From Flavonifractor hominis (GTDB taxonomy: Bacteria; Bacillota; Clostridia; Oscillospirales; Oscillospiraceae), in contig NZ_JBBMFT010000001.1 of NCBI RefSeq assembly GCF_040095835.1, positions 1-64,000 of the forward strand: a stretch of 64,000 nt of DNA, given 5' to 3'. Below the pieces are notes generated by a model that was not told where the DNA came from, ran no database searches, and saw only the letters and a list, made by a program, of their open reading frames with translations. A program made the translations under genes and the position numbers. Position 1 is the first letter of the stretch. Each line of letters starts with the position of its first letter. Positions 1 through 8,193 of the stretch are shown here, piece after piece.

Positions 1-254
1 AGGCCACCATCACCCGGGAGCAGCTGGCCGTCATGCTCTACCGCTACGCCGGCTCCCCCGCCACTGAGGGCAGCCTGAGCGGCTTTGCCGATGCCGCCTC
101 CGTGTCCGCCTGGGCACAGGACGCCATGGAGTGGGCGGTGGCTGAGGGCATCCTCACCGGCAAGAACGGCTCGGCTCTGGATCCCCAGGGCACCGCCAGC
201 CGCGCTGAGGTAGCCATGATGCTCATGCGCTTTACCCAGGAGCAGAACGGCTGA
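1..254 (+). CDS. C-terminal end of an SLH-domain surface protein (partial)
   Basis: The gene enters from the left edge; codons are in phase from base 3 and stop at TGA 252-254. The visible 83 residues contain the end of one S-layer homology repeat (ITREQLAVMLYRYAG) and one complete repeat ending in TASRAEVAMMLMRF. SLH repeats bind pyruvylated secondary cell-wall polymer, so the protein is probably exported and held on the cell wall by its C-terminus. Its catalytic part lies outside the window. The first 77 bases are identical to bases 41261-41337, the end of the 2,141-residue protein at 35086, so the two genes share a recently copied anchor. A strong terminator follows 18 bases after the stop. 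Confidence 0.9.
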   Translation, partial: ATITREQLAVMLYRYAGSPATEGSLSGFADAASVSAWAQDAMEWAVAEGILTGKNGSALDPQGTASRAEVAMMLMRFTQEQNG

Positions 255-271
255 GACCATCCAAGCAATAC

Positions 272-312
272 AAAAGAGCGGCCTCCGGAATCATCCGGAG
301 GCCGCTCTTTTT
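272..312 (+). terminator. Rho-independent terminator of the SLH gene
   Basis: A 17-bp stem (arms 272-288 and 295-311) with a six-base loop is followed by a T run. It ends the partial SLH gene. Confidence 0.9.
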
Positions 313-450
313 AAAATGCAGAAAATTCGTTGAGTTATATTTTAGAAACGGTAAGAAAGCGGAAAATATGAAATAGTCATAGATTAAAAGAGTGAGAGCT
401 GAAAAGATAGAAACACTGCTTCCCACAAATAATAGAATCCGATAGAGAAG

Positions 451-487
451 CAAAAAACCCTGTAACCGTAAGGTTACAGGGTTTTTG
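451..487 (-). terminator. Terminator of the tRNA-Ser pair
   Basis: A perfect 15-bp stem with a four-base loop is flanked by A/T runs. On the minus strand it directly follows tRNA-Ser(GCT). Confidence 0.8.
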
Positions 488-489
488 TT

Positions 490-580
490 TGGCGCAGAAG
501 GAGGGATTTGAACCCTCGCGACGGTTTCCCGCCCTACTCCCTTAGCAGGGGAGCCCCTTCGGCCACTTGGGTACTTCTGC
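490..580 (-). tRNA. tRNA-Ser(GCT)
   Basis: On the minus strand the acceptor arms GCAGAAG and CTTCTGC pair, a long variable arm is present as expected for Ser, the anticodon loop reads GCT, and the 3' CCA is encoded. Confidence 0.95.
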
Positions 581-617
581 ATGCCGAATACGTTTGCACT
601 CTTCAGTTGAAGAAATG

Positions 618-705
618 TGGCGGAGAGAGTGGGATTCGAACCCACGGATGCTTCCACATCGCCGGTTTTCAAGACCGGTTCCTTCAACCACTCGGACATC
701 TCTCC
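618..705 (-). tRNA. tRNA-Ser(TGA)
   Basis: The acceptor arms GGAGAGA and TCTCTCC pair on the minus strand, the variable arm is long, the anticodon is TGA and the 3' CCA is encoded. It lies 37 bases upstream of tRNA-Ser(GCT) and is probably co-transcribed with it. Confidence 0.95.
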
Positions 706-735
706 ACGTCCGCTCTCCGGCCAAATGCAAAAAGA

Positions 736-764
736 ATGATACCATATATTTTTGCAGTTGTCAA
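736..764 (-). promoter_or_regulatory. SigA promoter of the tRNA-Ser pair
   Basis: Read on the minus strand it is TTGACA-N17-TATCAT, with the -10 about 30 bases before tRNA-Ser(TGA). Confidence 0.8.
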
Positions 765-845
765 CTATATTTTGAAAAAAGCATGGGGGATTGCATGTTC
801 TATTTCCGTGCCCTGTCCGCATACCTGTGAAATGGAGGTGAGATC

Positions 846-2219
846 ATGGGATTTCTGGAGCGGCTGGGGAATTTTATCTGGAACCCGTGGCTGCTGGGAC
901 TCTTTTTGCTGACGGGTCTATATGCCTCGGTGCGTACTGGATTTTTTCAGATATTCCGGTGGCGGCTCTGGATGCGGGTAACAGCCGGGGCGCTTTTCAA
1001 GGGGCAGCGGCAGAGGAAGGGCGGGGGACTTACACAGCTGCAGACGTTGTCCACAGCATTGGCGTCCACCATAGGTACAGGATCCATTGCTGGAGTCGCC
1101 ACGGCAATTTTTTATGGTGGTCCAGGTGCGGTATTCTGGATGTGGGTGTCGGCCTTTTTAGGGATGATGACAGGCTGCCTGGAAAAAACGTTGGCAATAC
1201 GATACCGGGAGCGCAGCCGGGATGGAGGGTGGCAGGGCGGACCTATGTGCTATATGGAACACGGATTGGGTAGTCGGTTCCTGGCGGCCTGGTTTTCTGT
1301 GTGCTGTATAGCAGCTTCGTTGTGTGGAGGAAATATGGTACAGTCCAACTCCATCGCCGCAGCACTGGAGGCTACGTTTGGCTGGGATCGGCTTGGGGTA
1401 GGTATCGTGACTGCTTTGCTTACAGGAATCGTCATTCTGGGAGGAATCGGACGCATCGGTGCGGTGAGCGAGAAGCTGGTACCCTGTATGGCCGCCCTTT
1501 TTCTGGGGGGTGGACTGATCGTGCTGATTTGCCACGCCCGGATGATTCCTTCGGTGCTGGAGCGTATCGTAACAGAGGCATTGACCCCAAGAGCGGCTCT
1601 GGGCGGTGGCGCAGGGTATGGTATGGCGTCTGCCATGCGCTACGGTGTGGCCAGGGGAGTGTTTACCAACGAGGCAGGTATGGGGACTTCTGCCATGGCT
1701 CATGCAGCCTCCAATGTCAAAGAACCGGCGGAGCAGGGAATGTGGGGGATTTTTGAGGTATTTGTGGCGACGATCCTGGTCTGTTCCGTCAGTGCGCTGG
1801 TCATTCTGACCAGTGGTGTCTATCAGCCGGAGGAGGCGCTGAAAGCGCTGGCGGAAGGAGCGGTGGAACCCGCAATGGTAGGGGCCCCCCTGTCTGCTGC
1901 TGCCTTTGCAACGGTATTTGGGCGGTGGGGAGGCGTGCTGGTATCAGTTTGTCTGCTGCTGTTTGCCTTTACGTCCCTTCTGGGGTGCAGCTATTATGGA
2001 GAACGTGGATTGGAATACCTGGGAGGGATGCGCTGGCGGGGGGCTTACCGGGCGCTCTTCCTTCTGGCCATTGTGGGAGGAAGTGTGGGGGACGTAGCTG
2101 CTGTGTGGCAGTTAACGGATGTGCTCAACGGTCTGATGGCCCTGCCCAATCTGTGTGCCATTTTACTGCTCTCGCCCCAGGCATTGCGCCTGCTGCGAAC
2201 ATGGGTAAACGCACAATAA
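846..2219 (+). CDS. Amino-acid:sodium symporter, AGCS family
   Basis: A 457-residue integral membrane protein of the alanine/glycine:cation symporter family, which couples Na+ (or H+) entry to uptake of alanine or glycine. Family hallmarks are the segment GTGSIAGVATAIFYGGPGA near residues 79-97, and the later segment NEAGMGTSAMAHAA. The length is typical of the family and hydrophobic helices run throughout. GGAGGTG sits seven bases before ATG 846. The gene stands alone and ends in a terminator shared with the convergent gene at 2265. Substrate (Ala versus Gly) cannot be told from sequence. Confidence 0.93.
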   Translation: MGFLERLGNFIWNPWLLGLFLLTGLYASVRTGFFQIFRWRLWMRVTAGALFKGQRQRKGGGLTQLQTLSTALASTIGTGSIAGVATAIFYGGPGAVFWMWVSAFLGMMTGCLEKTLAIRYRERSRDGGWQGGPMCYMEHGLGSRFLAAWFSVCCIAASLCGGNMVQSNSIAAALEATFGWDRLGVGIVTALLTGIVILGGIGRIGAVSEKLVPCMAALFLGGGLIVLICHARMIPSVLERIVTEALTPRAALGGGAGYGMASAMRYGVARGVFTNEAGMGTSAMAHAASNVKEPAEQGMWGIFEVFVATILVCSVSALVILTSGVYQPEEALKALAEGAVEPAMVGAPLSAAAFATVFGRWGGVLVSVCLLLFAFTSLLGCSYYGERGLEYLGGMRWRGAYRALFLLAIVGGSVGDVAAVWQLTDVLNGLMALPNLCAILLLSPQALRLLRTWVNAQ

Positions 2220-2263
2220 AAAACCACCGCACAGACAGCGTTCTGTCTGTGCGGTGGTTTTTT
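2218..2263. terminator. Bidirectional terminator between convergent genes
   Basis: A perfect stem of about 21 bp with a four-base loop has an A run on the left and a T run on the right. It lies between the stop codons at 2219 (plus) and 2265 (minus) and can serve both. Confidence 0.92.
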
Positions 2264-2264
2264 A

Positions 2265-3971
2265 TCATGCGGCGTCGGTCTGGGCTGGAGCAGCCCGGTC
2301 CAGAGTGATCGTACTGCCATCCAGAATGGAGTTATCCGCCCCTTCTACAGCGGGTGTGTGTTGGATAGTGACCGAGTCACCCACGTTAAGAATGACCACA
2401 ACGGGACTGTCGGCGGCCGAGATGGAGTAGTAGACGGCCTCGCCCTGCAGGCGAATGAAGTAATAAGAATTACCGTCCATTACGGCTGAGCGGATATCAT
2501 CAATGACGCCGGAGACCTGAGTGGTAGGCAGCTCTTCCGCGCTGACCAGCCCGCGGTTATTGAGCAGCTGAATATAATTCTGCTCACACTGGGAGACGGT
2601 AGCGCCGGTGGCCACGATCTGATACTGTGCAACATTGACCATGGCGTAACTTTTGACCAGGTTGGTGTTGTCCTTCAGGGGGATAAAGTAGGTGGGCTGG
2701 TCGGAGATATTGAGCAGCAGAGGGAAGGTGGCTGTATAACCCAGATCCTGCACCACACCCATGGCAGATGCCTGGGCGGCTTTTTCCGTAGCACCAGGGG
2801 CCTCATAGAACTTGGTCTCTTTGGTACGCTGGTTGGAGAGCAGGAAACCAAGATTGGACTGGTCGGCATTGGCGGAGGTGACGCCGGTGTACATATATAC
2901 ATCGTCGTTTATGGCGATATAGTTGGAATCGGCGGTGGTGACCGTCACGTCCCGCTGGCCAAAAATGGAGTTGATAAAGCCGTTGACCAGAGTACCGTGG
3001 TAGTCGTACTGCTGCATGATGAGTTCAGGGGTGTAGACATTGTCTACCCAAGAGGGAATCTCTTCCTTCTCATAATAGGTACACTGACCGGTGATGGCAT
3101 CCACCAGAACAGCCCCCTGGATGTCGGCCCCGCCAAAGAGACCGATGGTCTTGACGATACGGGGCGCAATCCACCAGGGACGGCCATCCTCGTCGATTTC
3201 AAACTGAGGTGTACCAAAAATATAGGTAGGGAATTGGAAGCGCAGATGCCGCACGATATTGCGGTTGAGCGGTTCGGAGAAGGAGTATTTCATCCCTTCC
3301 TCCAGCCGCACGACGGTAGCCTCCTGGGTCACCATGTCCACCACCACGTAGGCGGGAAGGCCCTGAGCACGGTTGGTAAACCACTTGATGATGTCGGCAT
3401 ATGCGATGGGGGCCACCCGGACCGGACGGCCTTGATAGTTGATCTGAGTCGAGTCAAAGGAGTACTCAAACTGGCTGACCATATCGCTGAGGGTACCCAT
3501 CTGCCGGTCTCCCAGATACTCTGCCGAACCCTCATCCAAAGTAGGGATCTCGTCGAAGGAGATCTCGGCAATATCGTCGGTAAAACTGCCGTCCTCCACG
3601 GTCAGAAGCTCACGGTAATCGCTGGCCCGGAAGATTGGCATGGAGATAAGGGAACCGATCAAAGCAATCAGAAGAAGCGCGAGAAACAGCAATCCTACAG
3701 GCAGACACTGGGATTTAACAAACCGGAAGTAATCGCCCGGGTTGTTGTTTCTAGATAAGCCCATACCAGAGGTAATCAGAGCGAAAAGTACATATACTAC
3801 ACAGAGCACGCCAATAAATGTGTAGAAATCCCCTGACTGCAGGTTGATGGGCGGCAGAGTCACATAGAAATAGATGAGTCCTACTATAGCGGTAAGAATC
3901 AGGTTCAACAGAATCTTTCCCGGCGAGAGGTTTCTGACTGTGCCGTTGTACCGTTTTTCTGGTCGTTCCAT
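2265..3971 (-). CDS. Membrane-anchored protein of unknown function, three N-terminal TM helices
   Basis: A 568-residue protein. Three hydrophobic helices lie within about the first 120 residues, followed by a soluble part of about 450 residues with no motif I can name. The soluble part is probably outside the membrane, because a long acidic, Ser/Thr/Asp-rich segment follows the third helix. The start at 3971 is preferred over ATG 3977, because AAAGGAG is seven bases before the former and only one base before the latter. The gene has its own promoter (TTGCCT-N17-TATACT) and a strong terminator, so it is probably monocistronic. I do not recognise a function. Confidence 0.85.
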   Translation of the reverse strand: MERPEKRYNGTVRNLSPGKILLNLILTAIVGLIYFYVTLPPINLQSGDFYTFIGVLCVVYVLFALITSGMGLSRNNNPGDYFRFVKSQCLPVGLLFLALLLIALIGSLISMPIFRASDYRELLTVEDGSFTDDIAEISFDEIPTLDEGSAEYLGDRQMGTLSDMVSQFEYSFDSTQINYQGRPVRVAPIAYADIIKWFTNRAQGLPAYVVVDMVTQEATVVRLEEGMKYSFSEPLNRNIVRHLRFQFPTYIFGTPQFEIDEDGRPWWIAPRIVKTIGLFGGADIQGAVLVDAITGQCTYYEKEEIPSWVDNVYTPELIMQQYDYHGTLVNGFINSIFGQRDVTVTTADSNYIAINDDVYMYTGVTSANADQSNLGFLLSNQRTKETKFYEAPGATEKAAQASAMGVVQDLGYTATFPLLLNISDQPTYFIPLKDNTNLVKSYAMVNVAQYQIVATGATVSQCEQNYIQLLNNRGLVSAEELPTTQVSGVIDDIRSAVMDGNSYYFIRLQGEAVYYSISAADSPVVVILNVGDSVTIQHTPAVEGADNSILDGSTITLDRAAPAQTDAA

Positions 3972-4013
3972 ATGCATTCTCCTTTGGTCCGAAAGGCCGG
4001 ACGGAATAATTGT

Positions 4014-4042
4014 AGTATAGCCGAAAATAGGTCCAAAGGCAA
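4014..4042 (-). promoter_or_regulatory. SigA-type promoter for the 3971 gene
   Basis: The minus strand reads TTGCCT-N17-TATACT, 43 bases upstream of the start codon. Confidence 0.65.
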
Positions 4043-4096
4043 CGGATAGCGAGCGGGGAGCAGATTAAAATTACATTAAGACAGCGGGAAAAAGAT

Positions 4097-4113
4097 TGTA
4101 AAGTTCTTGTAAA
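4097..4113 (+). promoter_or_regulatory. Pho-box-like direct repeat
   Basis: TGTAAA-N5-TGTAAA (TTTACA-N5-TTTACA on the other strand) has an 11-bp period and ends five bases before the -35 of the Na/phosphate transporter promoter. Tandem TT(A/T/C)ACA-like repeats at one helical turn are the known form of PhoP sites in Firmicutes. The assignment is inference from spacing and context. Confidence 0.5.
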
Positions 4114-4118
4114 GACAA

Positions 4119-4147
4119 TTGACGGTTTCCTTTACATTCGCTATACT
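4119..4147 (+). promoter_or_regulatory. SigA promoter of the Na/phosphate cotransporter
   Basis: TTGACG-N17-TATACT, with a leader of about 40 bases to the start codon. Confidence 0.85.
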
Positions 4148-4195
4148 ACTGCTGGAAAACATATAGAATCAGAAAAAAGTGTGTAAAGAGAAGGA

Positions 4196-5854
4196 ATGAA
4201 TGTAAATATGAATACGAGCATCCTTTTGGGGCTGTTGGGCGGTTTGGCCTTGTTCCTCTATGGTATGCAGATGATGAGCGCTGGTCTGGAGGCTGCGGCC
4301 GGTAACCGGATGAAGAGCATTTTGGAGAAATTGACCTCCAACCGCTTTTTGGGGATTTTGGTAGGCGCCGGTATTACCGCTGTCATCCAGTCCTCTTCGG
4401 CCACCACGGTTATGGTCGTGGGGTTTGTTAACTCCGGCATGATGACGCTGCAGCAGGCGGTGTGGATCATCATGGGCGCCAACATCGGTACCACGATCAC
4501 CGGACAGCTGATCGCGTTGGATGTGGGGGCTATGGCACCTCTGTTTGCCTTTGTGGGTGTGGCAATGGTGGTCTTTCTGAAAAAACCCCAGATCCATCAC
4601 TATGGCAATATTTTGGCTGGCCTTGGCGTGCTGTTCATCGGCATGGAGATGATGGGTTCGGCCATGGAACCGCTGCGGGAGTGGCCGGCGTTTGTGGAAC
4701 TGGTGAGCACGTTCTCTAATCCGCTGGTTGGTATCCTGGCAGGCGCCGCGTTTACGGCTCTGATCCAGTCCTCCTCGGCCTCGGTGGGCATTCTGCAGGC
4801 GCTGGCGATCAGTGGTGTCATTGGACTGGACAGCGCGGTCTATGTGCTCTTCGGTCAGAATATCGGTACCTGTATCACGGCAGTTCTGGCCTCCATCGGG
4901 ACCAGCCGCAACGCCAAGCGGGCCACAGTGATCCACCTGATGTTCAATGTGTTTGGCACCATTCTCTTTACGGTTATCTGTATGACGACACCGCTGACGA
5001 GTTTTGTGCAGTCTTTGGCGCCTACCAATCCCGCAGCGCAGATCGCAAACATGCACACGCTGTTCAATATTGTCACTACGCTGCTGCTGCTGCCCTTTGG
5101 CAAGTATCTGGTGCAGCTTGCTCTGCATATCCTGCCTGAGCGGAAGGAAGAGCAGGAAGAGGGCATGCACCTGTCCTATCTTGTGCCACTGCCGACCCAC
5201 ACCAAGCAGGAGCATCCTATTGGATTTTCGGCTATGTATATCACTCAGGTCCGGCAGGAGCTCAACCGGATGCTGGAGATGGCGCGAGGCAATATTGCCA
5301 CCGGATTTCAGGCGGTGCTGAAGTGTGATCCTACCCGGCTGGAAGGGGCGGAAGCCACAGAGGAATATTTGGATTACCTCAACAAAGAGATCTCTCAGTA
5401 TATTTCCAAGGTGATCGTACACGAGACCAATGAGCGGGATTCTGCCGCTATCAGCGCTTACTTCAAGATCACGGGCAATATTGAGCGGATTGGCGACCAC
5501 GCAATGAATATCTGCGAGTACACGCAGATGATGTCGGAAAAGCACATCCATTTTTCCGAGCAGGCACAAAATGAGATCCGGACCATGGAGAGTGTGTGTC
5601 TGGAGGCATTGGATCTGCTGCAGCAGGAGAACATCCAGCCGATGGAATGGCTGACCAAAGTATCTGCGCTGGAGCAGAGAATGGACGACATGACGGAGGA
5701 ATATCGCCGCAACCAGATGGCGCGCATGCGGGACGGGATCTGTTCGGATGAGGCGTGCATCATTTTTTCGGAACTGCTGACCGACTTTGAGCGGATCGGC
5801 GACCATGCCTTGAATATTGCCCAGGAGCGGGCTGGTATTGGTACCGAGAGCTGA
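4196..5854 (+). CDS. Na/Pi-cotransporter II family protein with C-terminal PhoU-like domain
   Basis: A 552-residue protein. The N-terminal half carries two inverted Na/Pi-cotransporter repeats with the paired QSSSA motifs (AVIQSSSATTVM near residue 63, ALIQSSSASVGI near residue 188). Residues from about 335 onward form a helical PhoU-like domain with two IERIGDHAMNI-type repeats. The family moves phosphate with sodium, and the PhoU-like part probably senses or gates. AGAAGGA abuts ATG 4196. An in-frame ATG at 4208 has looser spacing (12 bases) and could be the true start. A Pho-box-like repeat just upstream fits induction by phosphate limitation. A terminator follows. Confidence 0.92.
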   Translation: MNVNMNTSILLGLLGGLALFLYGMQMMSAGLEAAAGNRMKSILEKLTSNRFLGILVGAGITAVIQSSSATTVMVVGFVNSGMMTLQQAVWIIMGANIGTTITGQLIALDVGAMAPLFAFVGVAMVVFLKKPQIHHYGNILAGLGVLFIGMEMMGSAMEPLREWPAFVELVSTFSNPLVGILAGAAFTALIQSSSASVGILQALAISGVIGLDSAVYVLFGQNIGTCITAVLASIGTSRNAKRATVIHLMFNVFGTILFTVICMTTPLTSFVQSLAPTNPAAQIANMHTLFNIVTTLLLLPFGKYLVQLALHILPERKEEQEEGMHLSYLVPLPTHTKQEHPIGFSAMYITQVRQELNRMLEMARGNIATGFQAVLKCDPTRLEGAEATEEYLDYLNKEISQYISKVIVHETNERDSAAISAYFKITGNIERIGDHAMNICEYTQMMSEKHIHFSEQAQNEIRTMESVCLEALDLLQQENIQPMEWLTKVSALEQRMDDMTEEYRRNQMARMRDGICSDEACIIFSELLTDFERIGDHALNIAQERAGIGTES

Positions 5855-5894
5855 CCGGCGATCATAAAATCCTGCCCGACAGAGGCGGGCAAGC

Positions 5895-5935
5895 AAAAAG
5901 CTGCTGCAGGAGTTTTCCTGCAGCAGCTTTTTAAA
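5895..5935 (+). terminator. Rho-independent terminator
   Basis: A stem of about 17 bp (AAAAAGCTGCTGCAGGA and its complement), a short T-rich loop and a T run follow the phosphate transporter. Confidence 0.9.
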
Positions 5936-6014
5936 TCTCTAAAGACATTGTGATTTGCGGTAGAAATGTCTGTGTTTCTGTGTTATGCTTTACAAAAACT
6001 TGGAGGGGAACGTA

Positions 6015-6494
6015 GTGACAAGAACAAAGAAAATTGGGGTGATATGCGCCGGATTGCTCGGGATCTGCTTGGTGGGCGTTGCCGTTTCCTTTCTATTCAG
6101 ACCGTTAAATGATAAGATTACCATTGATGGTTTGTCCGATGCTGCCGCTAGCAACGACTATATTCTTGTAAAGGCAGAAGAGGAGTATTATGAATTGCAG
6201 GGTTCGGAGGCATTTGCGGCTCTGTTTGATTTTGGAGCATGGCAGCAAGAGAAACAGGTCCCAACAGAGGAACCGGTGCTGATTCTCCGGTTTGCTGAAT
6301 TGTGGATTGTGGAATTTTATTCAGACGGAATGGCGGCTGCGTATAATGGCTATTCCGCACCGGAAGAAACGTCGGAAGCATATTATAGCCTTCCGCCGCA
6401 GGTTATGGGCGATTTGACTGCTTATATCCAACAGTACGGGGAAGCACACGAGCTTGGCGATGGCGCCATTGGCGCTTCGACGTTCCGTCATTGA
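6015..6494 (+). CDS. Small membrane-anchored protein of unknown function
   Basis: I place the start at GTG 6015, because GGAGGGG lies six bases upstream; an in-frame ATG at 5985 has no ribosome-binding site. The 159-residue product has a basic N-terminus (VTRTKK), one hydrophobic helix at about residues 8-27 and an acidic exported domain rich in aromatic residues. There is no lipobox. I do not recognise the family. It stands alone between two terminators. Confidence 0.7.
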   Translation: MTRTKKIGVICAGLLGICLVGVAVSFLFRPLNDKITIDGLSDAAASNDYILVKAEEEYYELQGSEAFAALFDFGAWQQEKQVPTEEPVLILRFAELWIVEFYSDGMAAAYNGYSAPEETSEAYYSLPPQVMGDLTAYIQQYGEAHELGDGAIGASTFRH

Positions 6495-6571
6495 TCGACC
6501 TTTTTCTAATGGAGCCATATGCTGCGGTGATGCGGATATATTTAGGGGAACTGGTCCCGTAAAGATAGAAA

Positions 6572-6610
6572 AACAGACAGGCGCTGTAGGTGCAGCGCCT
6601 GTCTGTTCTT
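6572..6610 (-). terminator. Terminator of the HD-proC pair
   Basis: A 14-bp stem with loop 6587-6592 is followed on the minus strand by TTTTTC. It ends proC. Confidence 0.85.
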
Positions 6611-6621
6611 TAATTGTGAAA

Positions 6622-7413
6622 TTACAGGCCCTTGATGGCGTCAATGGCGCCGATGACCGCACCGCGGAATCCGCTTTTTTCCAGCGCGGCCACGCCCTTG
6701 ATGGTGATGCCGCCGGGAGAACAGACGGCGTCCTTCATAGCGCCGGGGTGGGTGCCGCTCTCCAGGTAGAGCTTTCCCGTGCCGCTGATCATCCGGGCAG
6801 CCAGACGGTAGGCGGTAGCCCGGGGCAGGCCGTGCTTGACCGCGCCATCTGCCAGAGCCTCCAGATACATGGCGGTAAATGCGGGAGCACAGCCGCTGAT
6901 GGTATCCGCGGCAGAGACCAGCTTGGCGGGGAGCACTTCGATGAGTGCGATCCGCTCAAACATCTGGGTAAACTGCTGGAATTCCTCAGGAGAGAGGGAA
7001 TGCTTGTCCTCACAGAGCAGCGTACCCTCCTGCACGGCGATGGGGGTGTTTGGAAGGGTGCTGATGTGATGGGTACCGGCGGGCAAAAGGGCCTCGTAAT
7101 CCTCAAAATAAAGACCGGAAGCGATGGAGATGACTACCTTGTCACCCAGAAGGGAGGCGATGGGAGCTACCACGCTTTCAATCAGATAGGGCTTGACTGC
7201 CAGTACCACACAGTCGGAGTGACGGACCACATCTTCCGCACTCTTTTCCGGATGGATACCCAGCAGAGCGGCATTTTGCTGCAGTTTGTCATAGTGGGCT
7301 GCGCAGGCATAGATTTGCTGCGGAGCGCATGTACCGGTGGCTACCAGACCCTTGGCAATGGCCTGGGCCATGTTGCCATAGCCAATAAAGCCTACGTTCC
7401 AGGAAATACTCAT
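6622..7413 (-). CDS. proC: Pyrroline-5-carboxylate reductase
   Basis: A 263-residue enzyme that reduces 1-pyrroline-5-carboxylate to proline with NAD(P)H, the last step of proline synthesis. The N-terminal Rossmann motif VGFIGYGNMAQAIAKGL, the segment VVLAVKPYLI, the substrate-site segment STLPNTPIAVQEG and the C-terminal signature HPGAMKDAVCSPGGIT are all present. The start at 7413 (MSISWNVGFIG) is chosen because GAGAGG lies nine bases upstream; an open frame to 7455 lacks a site. It lies 31 bases downstream of the HD-domain gene and is probably co-transcribed with it. Confidence 0.96.
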   Translation of the reverse strand: MSISWNVGFIGYGNMAQAIAKGLVATGTCAPQQIYACAAHYDKLQQNAALLGIHPEKSAEDVVRHSDCVVLAVKPYLIESVVAPIASLLGDKVVISIASGLYFEDYEALLPAGTHHISTLPNTPIAVQEGTLLCEDKHSLSPEEFQQFTQMFERIALIEVLPAKLVSAADTISGCAPAFTAMYLEALADGAVKHGLPRATAYRLAARMISGTGKLYLESGTHPGAMKDAVCSPGGITIKGVAALEKSGFRGAVIGAIDAIKGL

Positions 7414-7444
7414 CGAATGTGCCTCTCTTTCTGTTATAAATGAA

Positions 7445-8026
7445 TCACAGCGCACTGCACTGCGCTTCGATATCGGCCTCGCAATCCTTCATGGCCTGCA
7501 GGGTGCGCTCCAACAGGTCATTGAGTTCCCAGCCCAGCAGTTCGGCGCCTTGGGCGATGGTCTCGCGGGAGCAGCCCGCGGCAAAACGCTTGTCCTTAAA
7601 TTTCTTTTTCAGACTGGACAATTCCATATCCTGTACGCTTTTGGACGGGCGCATCAGCGCCGCCGCACCGATCAGACCGGTCAGCTCGTCTACCGCAAAA
7701 AGCACACGCTCCATCTCGTGTTCGGGCTGCACATCGCACTTTGTCATACCCCAGCCGTGGCAGACCACGGCATGGATGAGTGCGGGGTCCAGGTCCAGAC
7801 CTTCCATCAGCTCCCGAGCCTTGACGCAGTGCTCTTCCGGATACTGCTCAAAGTCCAGATCATGAAGCAGGCCGGCCTGGGACCAGAAATCTGCCTGTTC
7901 TCCATAGCCCAACTGCTTGGCAAACCAGCCCATCACAGCTTCCACCGTCAGCGCGTGGCGCAGATGAAAGGGCTCCTTGTTATACTGCTTGAGCAGGTCC
8001 AGGGCCTGCTCCCGTGTCAGCTCCAT
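7445..8026 (-). CDS. HD-domain phosphohydrolase family protein
   Basis: A 193-residue protein. The metal-binding pattern of the HD superfamily is visible: His of RHALTVEAVM near residue 24, the HD pair in AGLLHDLDFEQYPEEH near residue 54, a His in AVVCHGWG and a later Asp in FAVDELTGL. Such proteins hydrolyse phosphate esters of nucleotides; the substrate here is unknown. AGGAGG precedes the ATG. It is the first gene of a two-gene minus-strand unit with proC and has its own promoter, divergent from the two-component system at 8194. Confidence 0.88.
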   Translation of the reverse strand: MELTREQALDLLKQYNKEPFHLRHALTVEAVMGWFAKQLGYGEQADFWSQAGLLHDLDFEQYPEEHCVKARELMEGLDLDPALIHAVVCHGWGMTKCDVQPEHEMERVLFAVDELTGLIGAAALMRPSKSVQDMELSSLKKKFKDKRFAAGCSRETIAQGAELLGWELNDLLERTLQAMKDCEADIEAQCSAL

Positions 8027-8059
8027 ATGTTGGACGCCTCCTCATATCAGCGATACTTT

Positions 8060-8089
8060 ATCATAGCACAGCCTGGAAGTGGTTGTAAA
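8060..8089 (-). promoter_or_regulatory. Promoter for the HD-proC unit
   Basis: The minus strand reads TTTACA-N18-TATGAT, 34 bases before the HD gene start. Confidence 0.6.
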
Positions 8090-8117
8090 GGGGACGCAAG
8101 GCGTGCCCAAGAAACAA

Positions 8118-8146
8118 TTGTGAGGCGGTAGGATATCTGGTATAAT
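8118..8146 (+). promoter_or_regulatory. Promoter of the two-component/galactose-sensing operon
   Basis: TTGTGA-N17-TATAAT with an extended -10 (TGG before TATAAT), 47 bases before the regulator start. It is divergent from the HD-proC promoter. Confidence 0.8.
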
Positions 8147-8193
8147 GAAACCAAACGGATCCGGAGGACGGTGGAGAAAGGACGGGAACCGCC

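Noticed and set aside
4169..5896. A 575-codon antisense frame over the phosphate transporter
   Set aside because: The sense strand has clear Na/Pi and PhoU motifs. The antisense product is rich in His, Gln and Arg with no domain and runs into the terminator.
846..8026. A common operon for the transporter and proC genes
   Set aside because: Strands alternate and each unit has its own promoter and strong terminator.
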